From NCBI RefSeq assembly GCF_001646665.1, contig NZ_LWBU01000017.1:124001-188000 (forward strand): a DNA stretch of 64,000 nucleotides, read 5' to 3'. Position 1 is the stretch's first letter. Every line of letters begins with the position of its first letter. The notes beneath the pieces were generated by a model. That model saw nothing but the letters and a program-made list of their open reading frames with translations, was not told the DNA's origin and made no database searches. Source of the stretch: Streptomyces noursei (GTDB taxonomy: Bacteria > Actinomycetota > Actinomycetes > Streptomycetales > Streptomycetaceae). Of this stretch, positions 28,414-38,108 are shown in pieces. The translations under genes and the position numbers were made by a program.

Positions 28414-29094
28414 ATGCGGGACGCGTACCACGAGGAACTGGACTCGATCGGCGAGAGTCTGGTCGAGATGGCCCGGCTGGTCGGGTCGGCCGTCGGGCGC
28501 GCCACCACGGCGATGCTCGACGCGGATCTGAAGCTGGCGGAGGCCGTGATCGCCGCCGACCAGAAGGTCGACGACCTCCAGCACGAACTGGAGGCCAGGG
28601 CCATAGCCCTGCTGGCGCGCCAGCAGCCCGTCGCGACGGACCTGCGGATCGTGGTGACCTCGCTGCGGATGAGCGCGGACCTGGAGCGCTCCGGCGACCT
28701 GGCGCAGCACGTGGCCAAGCTGGCGCGGCTGCGGTTCCCGGACGCGGCGGTGCCGCGGGACCTGCACGCCACGATCCTGGAGATGGGCCAGCTGGCGCAG
28801 CGTCTGATGGCGAAGGCGGCGGAGGTCATCATCACCAAGGACGTCGACCTGGCGCTCCAGCTGGAGCACGACGACGACGAGATGGACCGGCTGCACCGGA
28901 CGCTGTTCCAGCACCTGATGGACGACCGCTGGAAGCACGGCATCGAGACGGCGGTCGACGTCACCCTGCTGGGCCGCTACTACGAGCGTTTCGCCGACCA
29001 CGCGGTGTCGGTCGCCAAGCGGGTGGTCTACCTGGTCACGGGCGAGCACGCCGACGAGCTCCAGCAGTCGGAGGCTCCGGTCGAGGGCGCGTAG
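28414..29094 (+). CDS. phoU: Phosphate signalling protein PhoU
   Basis: 226-aa all-helical PhoU with the two tandem three-helix bundles. The conserved metal-site motifs appear as DLRIVVTSLRMSADLERSGDLA (residues about 75-96) and ETAVDVTLLGRYYERFADHAV (about 180-200). It signals phosphate sufficiency from the Pst importer to PhoR. GAGAGGGA provides the ribosome-binding site. Divergent from phoRP across the PHO box. Confidence 0.95.
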   Translation: MRDAYHEELDSIGESLVEMARLVGSAVGRATTAMLDADLKLAEAVIAADQKVDDLQHELEARAIALLARQQPVATDLRIVVTSLRMSADLERSGDLAQHVAKLARLRFPDAAVPRDLHATILEMGQLAQRLMAKAAEVIITKDVDLALQLEHDDDEMDRLHRTLFQHLMDDRWKHGIETAVDVTLLGRYYERFADHAVSVAKRVVYLVTGEHADELQQSEAPVEGA

Positions 29095-29237
29095 GGGGTG
29101 GCCCGGGGGGTGCGGGCGCAGGGCGCGCCGGCGGGGGTTCGCACATCTGTGCGCCGTTGATGCGCCTTGGCGGCTGGGCATGCAATGGGGAGAGGCGACG
29201 TACGCCTTGGAACGTACGGCCTTCGAGGAGGGACCCC

Positions 29238-29387
29238 ATGGCAGACACGCCCATGACCGACCCCGAGCAGGAAGTATCCGTCGAAGTGCTCCGCCTGCCC
29301 GTGCTGGGTGCCTGCGGCTGCGGCTCGGGCTGCGGCTGCGGGTGCCAGTCGGGCGCACCGTGCCAGTGCGGCGGCTGCTGCGGCTGA
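29238..29387 (+). CDS. Cys-rich small peptide, metallothionein- or RiPP-like
   Basis: 49-aa peptide. An acidic 23-residue N-terminal half (DTPMTDPEQEVSVEVLRLPV) is followed by a tail with nine cysteines in CGCGSGCGCGCQSG and PCQCGGCCG spacing, mostly C-x-C and C-x-x-C. It may bind metal ions like a metallothionein; the split leader/core shape also resembles a ribosomally made peptide precursor, but no modification enzyme is adjacent. GAGGAGGGA is a strong ribosome-binding site, making translation likely. Confidence 0.78.
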   Translation: MADTPMTDPEQEVSVEVLRLPVLGACGCGSGCGCGCQSGAPCQCGGCCG

Positions 29388-29589
29388 CCGGCCGGGCGTT
29401 CCCGGCAGGGCCCCGTCCGTGCCCCGGGCGGGGCCCTTTCCCGTGCGCTCGGGCGGGGTGCGGGAAGCCCGGTCCGGTTGTTACCGGTGAGGACCCGTTG
29501 ACATGGGTGGGCGGCCGGAGAAACGTGGCCCTCGGACGCCGCATCGTCCGTCCCGCAGGTGAAGACGGATCGAGGAGGCTGAGCGTCAG

Positions 29590-29826
29590 ATGACTTCGAC
29601 CAGAAAGCGCGTGGGCGCGGCGATCGCCACGGTGGCCGCTTCCTTCGCCCTCGGGCTCGGTGGCGCGAGCATCGCCGAGGCGAAGATCCAGCCGGTGGAC
29701 GTCTCCTGTGAGAACCGGGGCGGCCAGGAGCCCGGCGGCCAGCAGCCGTCGTGCAAGGGCGGCGGCCTGGTGCAGGAGAGCGAGAACCAGAACCCGTCGG
29801 GCCACGCACCGCCCGGACAGAACTGA
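29590..29826 (+). CDS. Small secreted protein
   Basis: 78-aa precursor with a clear Sec signal (IATVAASFALGLGGASIAEA, cleavage before K32) and a 47-residue mature part rich in Gly, Gln, Asn and Pro with two cysteines (VSCENR and PSCKGG), perhaps one disulfide. GAGGCTGAG lies upstream of ATG 29590. No family recognised. The 200-bp gap before it shows GC-rich hairpin-forming sequence only. Confidence 0.72.
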   Translation: MTSTRKRVGAAIATVAASFALGLGGASIAEAKIQPVDVSCENRGGQEPGGQQPSCKGGGLVQESENQNPSGHAPPGQN

Positions 29827-29842
29827 CCGTCGCACAGGAGAG

Positions 29843-29879
29843 CGAGCCCCCGGCGCCATCTGCCGCGTCCGGGGGCTCG
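29843..29879. terminator. Hairpin terminator
   Basis: CGAGCCCCCGG/CCGGGGGCTCG, an 11-bp stem with a 15-nt loop, 17 nt after the secreted-peptide gene. Confidence 0.75.
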
Positions 29880-29912
29880 GCGCGTCCCGCGGCCCGGGCC
29901 GGGGCCCGGACG

Positions 29913-29960
29913 GACCGGCTCCCCCGCTCGCCCGGGGCGGGGCGGGCGGGGGAGCCGGTC
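29913..29960. terminator. Hairpin terminator next to gpmA
   Basis: GACCGGCTCCCCCG/CGGGGGAGCCGGTC, a 14-bp stem, 24 nt beyond the gpmA stop on the minus strand; with the hairpin at 29843 it separates two convergent genes. Confidence 0.78.
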
Positions 29961-29983
29961 ACGCGGAGGGCGGGGCTCCCGCC

Positions 29984-30745
29984 CTACTTCTTCTTGCCCT
30001 GGTTCTTGACCGCCTCGATGGCCGCCTTGGCCGCCTCGGGGTCCAGGTAGGTGCCGCCCTTGACGAGGGGCTTGAAGTCGGCGTCCAGCTCGTAGGCGAG
30101 CGGGATGCCGGTCGGGATGTTCAGGCCCGCGATGTCCTCGTCGGAGATGCCGTCCAGGTGCTTGACCAGGGCGCGCAGGCTGTTGCCGTGGGCGGCGACG
30201 AGGACCGTGCGGCCGGCGAGGAGGTCGGGGACGATGCCGTCGTACCAGTACGGCAGCATGCGGACGACGACGTCCTTGAGGCACTCGGTGCGGGGGCGCA
30301 GCTCCGGCGGGATGGTGGCGTACCGGGCGTCGTCGGCCTGCGAGAACTCGTTGTCGTCGGCGAGGACCGGCGGCGGGGTGTCGTAGGAGCGGCGCCACAG
30401 CATGAACTGCTCCTCGCCGAACTCGGCGAGCGTCTGCGCCTTGTCCTTGCCCTGGAGCGCGCCGTAGTGCCGCTCGTTCAGGCGCCAGGAGCGGTGCACC
30501 GGGATCCAGTGGCGGTCGGCGGCCTCCAGCGCGAGCTGCGCGGTGCGGATGGCGCGCTTCTGGAGGGAGGTGTGCAGCACGTCGGGGAGCAGACCGGCGT
30601 CCTTGAGCAGCTCACCGCCGCGGACTGCCTCCTTCTCGCCCTTCTCGGTGAGGTTGACGTCCACCCAGCCGGTGAACAGGTTCTTCGCGTTCCATTCGCT
30701 CTCGCCGTGGCGGAGGAGGATCAGCTTGTACGGTGCGTCGGCCAT
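29984..30745 (-). CDS. gpmA: 2,3-bisphosphoglycerate-dependent phosphoglycerate mutase
   Basis: 253-aa glycolytic enzyme. The catalytic His is in [12 protein letters not shown], the second in [32 protein letters not shown] and the C-terminal [10 protein letters not shown] are typical. Interconverts 3- and 2-phosphoglycerate. The tail ends in a basic KNQGKKK. ATG 30745 is preceded by TAATCT at 7 nt, suggesting a leaderless mRNA. Confidence 0.96.
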   Translation of the reverse strand: MADAPYKLILLRHGESEWNAKNLFTGWVDVNLTEKGEKEAVRGGELLKDAGLLPDVLHTSLQKRAIRTAQLALEAADRHWIPVHRSWRLNERHYGALQGKDKAQTLAEFGEEQFMLWRRSYDTPPPVLADDNEFSQADDARYATIPPELRPRTECLKDVVVRMLPYWYDGIVPDLLAGRTVLVAAHGNSLRALVKHLDGISDEDIAGLNIPTGIPLAYELDADFKPLVKGGTYLDPEAAKAAIEAVKNQGKKK

Positions 30746-30752
30746 GTGTACG

Positions 30753-30758
30753 AGATTA
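30753..30758 (-). promoter_or_regulatory. -10 element, leaderless gpmA
   Basis: TAATCT on the minus strand, 7 nt before ATG 30745; no Shine-Dalgarno sequence. Confidence 0.5.
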
Positions 30759-30862
30759 ATGGACGCCGGGACACTTGACGGCTCCCGTCAAACGAGTGGC
30801 TCCCCGCGGTGCGCTGCCCGTAATTTTCACTCACCGGGTCGGCCACTTACGGGGGGTTACAC

Positions 30863-32128
30863 ATGTCCGTCTCCACGCTCAAACGGGCGGTGAGGGAGAG
30901 CGTCTCGGGCCTGCCGCGGGCCTTCTGGTGGCTGTGGGCCAGCACACTGATCAACCGGCTGGGCGCCTTCGTGGCCACCTTCATGGCCCTCTACCTGACC
31001 CTGGACCGGGGCTACTCCGCCTCGTACGCGGGTCTCGTCGCCTCCCTGCACGGCCTGGGCGGTGTCATGTCGTCGGTCGCCGGCGGGGTGATGACCGACC
31101 GGCTCGGCCGGCGGCCCACCATGCTGATCGCCCAGGTGGCCTCGGCCGTCTCCGTCGCCGTCCTCGGTTTCATGGAGCACCCGGTCGCCATCGCCGCGGT
31201 CGCCTTCTTCGTCGGCGCCGCCTCGAACGCCTCGCGGCCCGCCGTGCAGGCGATGATGGCGGACATCGTGCGCCCCGAGGACCGGGTGCGGGCATTCTCG
31301 CTCAACTACTGGGCGATCAACCTGGGGTTCGCCGTCTCGGCGGCGGGCGCCGGTTTCCTCGCCGAGTACAGCTACCTCGCCGGTTTCCTCGGCGAGGCCG
31401 CCCTGACCCTGGCCTGCGCGGTGCTCGTGTTCCTGCGCGTCCCGGAGTCCCGGCCCGTCCGCGCCGCCGCCGGCCCCGGGAAGGCCGCGGAGCCGGAGAT
31501 CGGCATGGGCGGCGTGCTGCGCGACGGCCGGTTCATGGGCGTGGTGGGGCTGTCCTTCCTCATCTCGCTGATCTTCCAGCAGGGGTACGTGGGGCTGCCG
31601 GTCGCCATGGGCGCCGACGGCTTCGGCTCGGCGGACTTCGGGCTGGCCATGGCGGTGAACGGCGTCCTCATCGTGGCGCTCCAGATCCCCGTCACGCGCG
31701 TCATCGAGCACCGCGACCCGCGCGGACTGCTGATCGCCTCGTCGCTGCTCGCGGGGTACGGGTTCGGGCTGACCGCCTTCGCCGGGTCGGTCGGAGTGTA
31801 CGCGCTGACCGTCTGCGTCTGGACGCTCGCCGAGATCGTCAACGCCCCGACCCAGACGAGCCTGGTGGTGCGCCTCTCCCCGCTCCACGGGCGGGGCCGC
31901 TACCAGGGCGTGTACGGCATGTCGTGGTCGGTCGCGGCGCTGATCGCGCCGCTGATGTCGGGGTGGACCATCGACCGGTACGGCGCGGAGTGGCTGTGGG
32001 CCGCGTGCGCGGTCATCGGGACGGTGGCCGGGCTCGGGTACTGGCTGCTGATGCGGAGCCTGCCCGAGGAGGACGGGACGCCCGCGCCGGTGCCGGCCGC
32101 GCAGGCCCCGGAGACGGTCGGCGCCTGA
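30863..32128 (+). CDS. MFS transporter
   Basis: 421-aa major facilitator with about 12 membrane segments. The motif A loop between TM2 and TM3 reads GGVMTDRLGRRPTML. TM4-TM5 include RVRAFSLNYWAINLGFAVSA, common in drug-efflux (DHA1) members. Substrate unknown. GGGGGG upstream of ATG 30863 may act as ribosome-binding site. It is divergent from gpmA. Confidence 0.87.
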   Translation: MSVSTLKRAVRESVSGLPRAFWWLWASTLINRLGAFVATFMALYLTLDRGYSASYAGLVASLHGLGGVMSSVAGGVMTDRLGRRPTMLIAQVASAVSVAVLGFMEHPVAIAAVAFFVGAASNASRPAVQAMMADIVRPEDRVRAFSLNYWAINLGFAVSAAGAGFLAEYSYLAGFLGEAALTLACAVLVFLRVPESRPVRAAAGPGKAAEPEIGMGGVLRDGRFMGVVGLSFLISLIFQQGYVGLPVAMGADGFGSADFGLAMAVNGVLIVALQIPVTRVIEHRDPRGLLIASSLLAGYGFGLTAFAGSVGVYALTVCVWTLAEIVNAPTQTSLVVRLSPLHGRGRYQGVYGMSWSVAALIAPLMSGWTIDRYGAEWLWAACAVIGTVAGLGYWLLMRSLPEEDGTPAPVPAAQAPETVGA

Positions 32129-32246
32129 GGGGCGGCGGCCGGGAGGGGCGCACAGGTTCCGGGGGCGGACGGTCACGGGGGTGCCGTACGCCCCCGGTCG
32201 GCGGTGGCCGGCAGGGGTGTCGCCCGTCGGGGCGCGCCGGTGGGGG

Positions 32247-32735
32247 CTACTTGTCCGGGCGGGTCAGATGGGCGAACGCCTCCAGGTTGCGCGTGGACTC
32301 GCCGCGCGCGACCCGCCAGGCGTACTCCTTGCGGATCGCCGTCGCGAAGCCCAGCTCCAGGAGGGTGTTGAACGCCCCGTCCGCCGCTTCCAGGACCGAG
32401 CCGAGCACCCGGTCCAGCTCCTCCGGGGTGACCACGGAGAGCGGCAGTCTGCCGGTCAGGTAGACGTCGCCGAGGCTGTCGACCGCGTACGCCACGCCGT
32501 ACAGCCGCAGGTTCCGCTCCAGCAGCCAGCGGTGGACGGCCGTCTCGTTCTCGTCGGGGTGCCGGATCACGAACGCGTTCAGCGACAGCGAGTGCCGGCC
32601 GAGGCGCAGCGACAGGGTGGTGGAGAGCTTGCGCGTACCGGGAAGGGTGACGACGTACGAGCCGGGCTCCGGGGACTCCCAGGTCAGCTCGGCGTCGGTC
32701 AGCGCGGATTCGATGATCTTCCGGGCGTCAGCCAT
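32247..32735 (-). CDS. YbjN domain protein
   Basis: 162-aa YbjN-like protein: the N-terminal [20 protein letters not shown] and the central [34 protein letters not shown] are characteristic of the family, which has a type III secretion-chaperone-like fold. Function unknown. ATG 32735 overlaps the mshA stop by 8 nt, yet a leaderless -10 (TACGCT) lies inside the mshA end, so it may have its own promoter besides readthrough from mshA. Confidence 0.87.
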   Translation of the reverse strand: MADARKIIESALTDAELTWESPEPGSYVVTLPGTRKLSTTLSLRLGRHSLSLNAFVIRHPDENETAVHRWLLERNLRLYGVAYAVDSLGDVYLTGRLPLSVVTPEELDRVLGSVLEAADGAFNTLLELGFATAIRKEYAWRVARGESTRNLEAFAHLTRPDK

Positions 32736-34089
32736 GACGCGAGCGTACGCCACGGCGGTGTTCGTGCATGGCGGCGGTGTACACGTCCGCCGTACCCGCC
32801 GCCGCGGTGTCCCAGCCGAACGAGCCGGCGTGCCGGGCCGCCGCCTCGCCCAGGCGCCCGGACAGCGACGGGTCGGCGACGAAGCGGCGCAGCGCGGCCG
32901 CGTAGTCGCCCGGGTCGTGGCCGCGCACCAGGTAGCCGGTCGAGCCGTCGCGCACCGCCACCGGCAGCCCGCCCACCGAGGCGGCCACCACCGGCGTCCC
33001 GGCCGCCTGCGCCTCGATGGCGACGAGCCCGAACGACTCGCTGTACGACGGCATGACGAGCACCGACGCCGCCCGGAACCAGTCGGCGAGCCGTTCCTGG
33101 TCGACCGGCGGGTGGAAGCGCACCACGTCGGCGATGCCGAGGCGGGCGGCGAGCTTCTGCAGGCCCTCGGGCTTGGCCAGGCCGCTGCCGCTGGGCCCGC
33201 CGACGACGGGGACGAGCATCCGGCCCCGCAGTGACGGGTCCTGCTCCAGCAGCAGGGCGGCGGCGCGCAGCAGGATGTCGGGGGCCTTCAGGGGCTGGAT
33301 GCGCCCGGCGAAGACGGGGATGAACGCGTCGGCCGGGAGTCCGAGCCGGGCGCGGGCGGCGGCCCGCCCGTCGGCCGGCCGGAACCGGTCGAGGTTGACG
33401 CCCGGATGCACGACGGCGACCTTCGACGGCTCGGCCTCGTAGAAGCGGACGAGCTCGTCGGCCTCCCCCGCGGTGTTGGCGATCAGCCGGTCGGCGGCCC
33501 GCACGATCTGGGTCTCGCCGATGACCCGCGCCGCCGGTTCCGGGGTGTCGCCGTGGGCCAGCGAGGCGTTCTTGACCTTGGCCATGGTGTGCATGGCGTG
33601 CACCAGCGGGACGCCCCACCGCTCGGCGGCGAGCCAGCCGACGTGGCCGGAGAGCCAGTAGTGGGAGTGGACCAGGTCGTAGTGGCCGGGCCGGTGCCCC
33701 GCCCAGGCCCGCATGACGCCGTGCGTGAAGGCGCACAGCTGGGCGGGCAGCTCCTCCTTGGCGAGCCCTTCGTAGGGGCCGGCGTCGACGTGCCGGACGA
33801 GGACGCCGGGCGCCAGCTCCACGGCCGGGGGGAGCCCGCCGGTGGTGGCCCGGGTGAAGATCTCGACCTCGATGTTGATCGCCGCCAGGCGCTTGGCCAG
33901 CTCGACGATGTAAACGTTCATGCCGCCGGCGTCGCCCGTGCCGGGCTGGTGCAGGGGGGAGGTGTGGACGCTGAGCATGGCGACCCGGCGCGGCGCCCGC
34001 GCCCGGCCGGGCAGCCGCAGCCGGTGGGGTCCGGCGGCCCGGTGCGGCCCGGCCAGGGTGCCGGCGAACCGGGACACGTACTGGCTCAC
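32728..34089 (-). CDS. mshA: D-inositol-3-phosphate glycosyltransferase MshA
   Basis: 453-aa GT4 glycosyltransferase that starts mycothiol synthesis by joining GlcNAc to inositol 3-phosphate. [23 protein letters not shown] is the MshA-specific N-terminal signature; [24 protein letters not shown] and [22 protein letters not shown] cover the active and UDP-sugar sites. GTG 34089 follows GGAAGGA. The N-terminal 37 residues before the Rossmann fold are Arg/Pro/Gly-rich, as in other Streptomyces MshA. Confidence 0.95.
   Translation of the reverse strand: MSQYVSRFAGTLAGPHRAAGPHRLRLPGRARAPRRVAMLSVHTSPLHQPGTGDAGGMNVYIVELAKRLAAINIEVEIFTRATTGGLPPAVELAPGVLVRHVDAGPYEGLAKEELPAQLCAFTHGVMRAWAGHRPGHYDLVHSHYWLSGHVGWLAAERWGVPLVHAMHTMAKVKNASLAHGDTPEPAARVIGETQIVRAADRLIANTAGEADELVRFYEAEPSKVAVVHPGVNLDRFRPADGRAAARARLGLPADAFIPVFAGRIQPLKAPDILLRAAALLLEQDPSLRGRMLVPVVGGPSGSGLAKPEGLQKLAARLGIADVVRFHPPVDQERLADWFRAASVLVMPSYSESFGLVAIEAQAAGTPVVAASVGGLPVAVRDGSTGYLVRGHDPGDYAAALRRFVADPSLSGRLGEAAARHAGSFGWDTAAAGTADVYTAAMHEHRRGVRSRHG
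32742..32747 (-). promoter_or_regulatory. -10 element inside mshA, for the YbjN gene
   Basis: TACGCT on the minus strand, 6 nt before ATG 32735, just inside the 3' end of mshA. Confidence 0.4.
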
Positions 34090-34217
34090 GTCGGCAGTCC
34101 TTCCGCTGTGCGGGCATGGCAAGCGGAGGACACGCCCGCGCCTGTGCGTACGGCCCTCCCGACAGCGACAACAGCGGACGGGGTCCTCCGCATTTCCGCT
34201 TTGCCAATTCATTACGC

Positions 34218-34285
34218 GCGCGGGGAGGCGCCCGCGCGCGTACCGCACCGCCCGGCGCGGGGAGGCGCCCGCGCGTACCGCACCG
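34218..34285. repeat. Direct repeat of about 31 bp upstream of a methyltransferase gene
   Basis: GCGCGGGGAGGCGCCCGCGC followed by GTACCGCACCG occurs twice, about 37 bp apart (34218-34250 with two extra bases, 34255-34285). It is non-coding, in the mshA/methyltransferase divergent gap. Confidence 0.65.
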
Positions 34286-34310
34286 GCCGGGGCTCCGGCC
34301 GCGCACCGCT

Positions 34311-34316
34311 TACCCT
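34311..34316 (+). promoter_or_regulatory. -10 element, leaderless methyltransferase
   Basis: TACCCT seven nt before ATG 34324; no Shine-Dalgarno sequence. Confidence 0.5.
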
Positions 34317-34323
34317 CGTGCCC

Positions 34324-35139
34324 ATGGCCCCGCGCACCGCCCGCCCCGCCGGGACCCGCCCCGTCGGCACCCCGACCCGCGGGACCACCAACCCCAACCG
34401 CCTGCGCCGCATGGACCGGTGGATCGCCGCCGTCCACGGCGCCGGGCTGCGGCGTGCCGAGCGGGCCCCCACGGCGGTGGACCTGGGGTACGGGGCCGCT
34501 CCGTGGACCGCCGTCGAACTGCTCCGGCGGCTGCGCGACGACGCCGATCCGCGCACCCGGGTGGTGGGCGTCGAGATCGAGCCGGCCCGGGTGGAGGCCG
34601 CCCGGCCGTACGAGCGGGACGGGCTGACGTTCGTCCACGGGGGCTTCGAGGTCCCGGTGGACGGTTCCCCGGCGCTGATCCGGGCGGCGAACGTGCTGCG
34701 CCAGTACGACGAGGACCAGGTGGCGGCGGTGTGGGCGCGGCTGTGCGCGCGGCTCGCGCCGGGCGGGCTGCTGGTGGAGGGGACGTGCGACGAGATCGGG
34801 CGGCGTCACGTGTGGGTGGCGCTCGGGCCCGAGGGGCCGCGGACGGTGACGTTCGCCACGCGGCTCGCTTCGCTGGAGCGGCCGTCGGACCTGGCGGAGC
34901 GGCTGCCGAAGGCGCTGATCCACCGGAACGTGCCGGGTGAGCCGGTGCACGCGTTCCTGCGGGACTTCGACCGGGCGTGGGCGGCGGCCGCTCCGTACGC
35001 CTCGCTGGGGGCCCGGCAGCGGTGGATCAGGACGGCGGCGGACCTGGCGGCCGACTGGCCGCTGGTGGACGGCCGACGGCGGTGGCGCCAGGGCGAGGTG
35101 ACGGTCCGGTGGTCGGCGCTGGCGCCGGGCTCGTACTGA
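34324..35139 (+). CDS. Class I SAM-dependent methyltransferase-like protein
   Basis: 271-aa protein with a Rossmann-type AdoMet-binding motif I ([17 protein letters not shown]), motif II ([17 protein letters not shown]), and [20 protein letters not shown] around motif IV. The C-terminal part ([19 protein letters not shown]) is characteristic of a conserved actinobacterial family with no known substrate. The N-terminal 20 residues are Pro/Arg/Thr-rich. Divergent from mshA. Confidence 0.82.
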   Translation: MAPRTARPAGTRPVGTPTRGTTNPNRLRRMDRWIAAVHGAGLRRAERAPTAVDLGYGAAPWTAVELLRRLRDDADPRTRVVGVEIEPARVEAARPYERDGLTFVHGGFEVPVDGSPALIRAANVLRQYDEDQVAAVWARLCARLAPGGLLVEGTCDEIGRRHVWVALGPEGPRTVTFATRLASLERPSDLAERLPKALIHRNVPGEPVHAFLRDFDRAWAAAAPYASLGARQRWIRTAADLAADWPLVDGRRRWRQGEVTVRWSALAPGSY

Positions 35140-35272
35140 GCGGAACGCTTCTCCACGATCTTTCGTCCCCCCTGTGGGTGACACCCTGTCGTTTTCGCCA
35201 CCGCCGTGGCACCATCTCGATCGGCACCCGAAGTTACTGACGGTAAATCAGATGGGGAGATGGGGGACGTCC

Positions 35273-36364
35273 GTGAACCGACGCCGCTGTGCCACCGCCG
35301 CGCTCACCGTGGTCTGCGCGCTGACCGTGCTGGCGTCTCCGGCCCAGGCGGCGTACGCGGCGCCCGTCCCGCCCGTCGCCCCTCCCCCGCCCGTGGCGGC
35401 CACCCCGCCCCCGGCCTCCGCCACCTCGGGCAGGAGCCTCGAAGAGGTGCGCCGCGAGATCGACGCCCTCTACCGCCAGGCCGCCTCCGCCACCGACGCG
35501 TACAACCTCGCCGACGAACGGGCCAGGAAGCAGTCGGCCGAGATCGTCCGGCTGTCGCAGGCGATCGTGGACGGGCAGGCCCGGATCGCGGACCTGAGGA
35601 ACCGGGCCGGTGCCGCCGCCCGCGCCCAGTACCGCAACGGCGGGATTCCCGACGAGGCGCAGCTCGTGCTCGCCGACGACCCGCAGCTCTTCCTGAGCGG
35701 CGTGGGCCGCCTCCAGCAGGGCCAGAAGGCCACCCGCGACCTCCTGGCCGAACTGGCGGGGCGGCAGGCCGACTTGGAGGCCTACACCAAGGAGGCCAGC
35801 GCGCACTGGACCCGGCTGGAGGCCAACCGGCTCCAGCAGGCCAGGACGAAGAAGCAGGTCGAGACCAAGATCGCTGCCGCGAAGGCGCTGGAGTCCCGGC
35901 TGGAGACCGAGGAGCGCGAGCGGCTGCTGAGGCTGGAGCAGGCCGAGCAGGCACGGGCGCAGACCGCGTGGCTCGGGTCCGGAGTGCTCGACCGGGCCGG
36001 GCGCGAGGCCGGGCCCCAGGGAAGCAGGGCGATCGCGTACGCGAGGGCTCAGCTCGGCAAGCCGTACGTGTGGGGCGCCGAGGGTCCGGGGTCGTTCGAC
36101 TGCTCGGGGCTGACGTCGCAGGCGTGGGCCGCGGCCGGCACGGACATCCCCCGCACCTCGCAGGAGCAGTGGCGGCTGCTGCCCCGGATCGACGTCGAGG
36201 ACATGCGCCCCGGCGACCTGATCATCTACCACGCGGACGCCAGCCACGTCGGCCTCTACATCGGCGACGGTTCGATCATCCACGCCCCCCGGCCGGGACG
36301 GAACGTGACGGTGGCGGGCGCCGGCTCGATGGCGATCCTCGGAGTGGTCCGCCCCGGCGGGTGA
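35273..36364 (+). CDS. Secreted NlpC/P60 peptidoglycan hydrolase
   Basis: 363-aa endopeptidase. Signal peptide AALTVVCALTVLASPAQA, a Pro-rich linker, a long coiled coil (about residues 60-225) like RipA-type hydrolases, then a C-terminal NlpC/P60 domain with catalytic Cys in SFDCSGLTSQAW, His in DASHVGLYIG and the third polar residue in SIIHAPRPG. It cleaves peptide stems in the wall. GTG 35273 is preferred because of a G-rich ribosome-binding site; ATG 35252 is in frame but lacks one. Confidence 0.9.
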   Translation: MNRRRCATAALTVVCALTVLASPAQAAYAAPVPPVAPPPPVAATPPPASATSGRSLEEVRREIDALYRQAASATDAYNLADERARKQSAEIVRLSQAIVDGQARIADLRNRAGAAARAQYRNGGIPDEAQLVLADDPQLFLSGVGRLQQGQKATRDLLAELAGRQADLEAYTKEASAHWTRLEANRLQQARTKKQVETKIAAAKALESRLETEERERLLRLEQAEQARAQTAWLGSGVLDRAGREAGPQGSRAIAYARAQLGKPYVWGAEGPGSFDCSGLTSQAWAAAGTDIPRTSQEQWRLLPRIDVEDMRPGDLIIYHADASHVGLYIGDGSIIHAPRPGRNVTVAGAGSMAILGVVRPGG

Positions 36365-36623
36365 CGCTTCCCGCGCCCCGCGCCCCGGCCGATGAGACCC
36401 GCGCCACCCTGTCGTATACGTCCGGGATGTGACGGGGCCTACACGCGGCGCGTGACGTTCGTCATGAGGGGCTGCCCAACTACCTCCCACTGCGCGGCAT
36501 ATGCCAACGGCTCTTCGCCGATCACCATTCCGTTCGGCCGCCGCGGGCCGCTATGGTCCCCGTCGGTGGTGTGTCGTCCGACGCGCCACCGTGCCCTCGG
36601 GGGGAGGGAAGGAAACCGAACCG

Positions 36624-37973
36624 ATGCCCGTACCCGTACCGCGACAGAGGGTGAGCACGCCGAGCAGTCCCAGTGCCCCGGGCACGCCGGGCGGCTCGAG
36701 CACCCCGGACACCCCGGCGGCCGCCCCCGCCGCGCCCGGAACCAGCGACCTCGTCCTCCTGGTGATCGAGGACGACCCCGCGGGCACGTTCACCGTCCCC
36801 GAGCTGGTCGACCCGTCCGGCAACCGGGTCCGCATCCGCACCGCCCGCAACCTCACCGAGGCCGAGCGGCTGCTCACCGACGACGTGCACTGCGTGCTCG
36901 TCGACCTGGCGCTCGCCTCCTGCCGGACCGGCGACGACCGGCTCGGCGCGCTCCACCACGTGCTGCGCCTCGCGCCGCGCCACGCCGTCCTGGCGCTGAC
37001 CCCGTCCGGTGACGCCGAGCTGGCGGCCGAGGCGGTACGCGTCGGGGCGCAGGACCACCTGTGCCGCGAGGAGCTGGACGGGCCGCTGCTCAGCCGGGCC
37101 ATCCGGTACGCGGTGGAGCGCAAGCGGGCCGACTCGGTGCAGGTCAAGCTGGCCGAGTCCCGGCTGCGCGCGCAGGAGAACGCCCGCCTGGAGCGGGGCC
37201 TGCTGCCCACGCCGCTGCTCCAGGGCTCCGAGCTGCGCTTCGCCGCCCGCTACCGGCCCGGACGCTCCCGCGCGCTGCTGGGCGGCGACTTCTACGACAC
37301 CGTCCGCACCCCGGACGGGACCGTGCACGCCATGATCGGCGACGTCTGCGGGCACGGGCCGGACGAGGCCGCGCTCGGTGTCGAGCTGCGGATCGCCTGG
37401 CGGGCGCTGACGCTGGCGGGCCTGTGCGGCGACGAACTCCTCTCGACGCTCCAGCAGGTGCTGGAGCACGAGCGGGACAACGAGGAGATCTTCGCGACCC
37501 TCTGCACGGTGGACATCGCGCCGGACGGGCGCCGCGCGGGGCTGTGCCTGGCGGGCCACCCCTCGCCGCTGATCGCCCGGCACGGCAGCCAGGCGCGCCT
37601 CCTGCCGTACGAGGACAGCGGTCCCGCCCTGGGGCTGCTGCCGCGCGCCCGCTGGCCGCGCCGCCAGGTGGAGCTGGGCGGCTCGTGGAGCCTGATGATG
37701 TACACGGACGGCCTGATCGAGGGCCGGTCGGCGGGCCCCGGCTCGCCCCGGCTGGGCCAGGACGGCATGGTCGAGATGATCAACCGCCAGCTGTCGCAGG
37801 GCCTCGGCGGCGAGGAGCTGCTGGAGGCCGCGGTGGCGGAGGTGCGGGAACTGAACGGCGGCGAGCTGACGGACGACGTGGCGGTGCTGCTGCTCGCCCG
37901 TGAGCGGACGGCCGCCGACCGGGCGGCGCGCCCGGACCGCGCGCCGGGCCGGCGCGCGTCCCGCCGCCGCTGA
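36624..37973 (+). CDS. PP2C-type phosphatase with receiver-like domain
   Basis: 449-aa protein. After a Pro/Thr/Ser-rich start, residues 45-165 form a receiver-like domain (VLLVIEDDPAGTFTVPEL, HCVLVDLAL with the expected Asp), then a short coiled coil (RLRAQENARLERGLLP) and an SpoIIE/RsbU PP2C domain with metal ligands in LLGGDFYDTV, MIGDVCGHGPDEAA and ELTDDVAVLLL. Such proteins set anti-sigma/anti-anti-sigma partner switching. GGGAAGGA serves ATG 36624. Confidence 0.9.
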   Translation: MPVPVPRQRVSTPSSPSAPGTPGGSSTPDTPAAAPAAPGTSDLVLLVIEDDPAGTFTVPELVDPSGNRVRIRTARNLTEAERLLTDDVHCVLVDLALASCRTGDDRLGALHHVLRLAPRHAVLALTPSGDAELAAEAVRVGAQDHLCREELDGPLLSRAIRYAVERKRADSVQVKLAESRLRAQENARLERGLLPTPLLQGSELRFAARYRPGRSRALLGGDFYDTVRTPDGTVHAMIGDVCGHGPDEAALGVELRIAWRALTLAGLCGDELLSTLQQVLEHERDNEEIFATLCTVDIAPDGRRAGLCLAGHPSPLIARHGSQARLLPYEDSGPALGLLPRARWPRRQVELGGSWSLMMYTDGLIEGRSAGPGSPRLGQDGMVEMINRQLSQGLGGEELLEAAVAEVRELNGGELTDDVAVLLLARERTAADRAARPDRAPGRRASRRR

Positions 37974-38108
37974 GCCCCGGGCCGGGGGCGCAAGGGGCCC
38001 GGTGGCGTGCGGAACGGCGGCGTGAGGGGCCCGCTGGTGCCGGGAGCCCGCGGCTTCAGGGCCCGGGGTGCCGGAGGCTCGCGCCGGTCGATGCGGTGAC
38101 GCGGCCGG

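Noticed and set aside
32728-35184. 818-codon minus-strand frame extending mshA upstream through the methyltransferase gene
   Set aside because: It is antisense to a well-supported methyltransferase; the MshA signature and a ribosome-binding site place the start at 34089.
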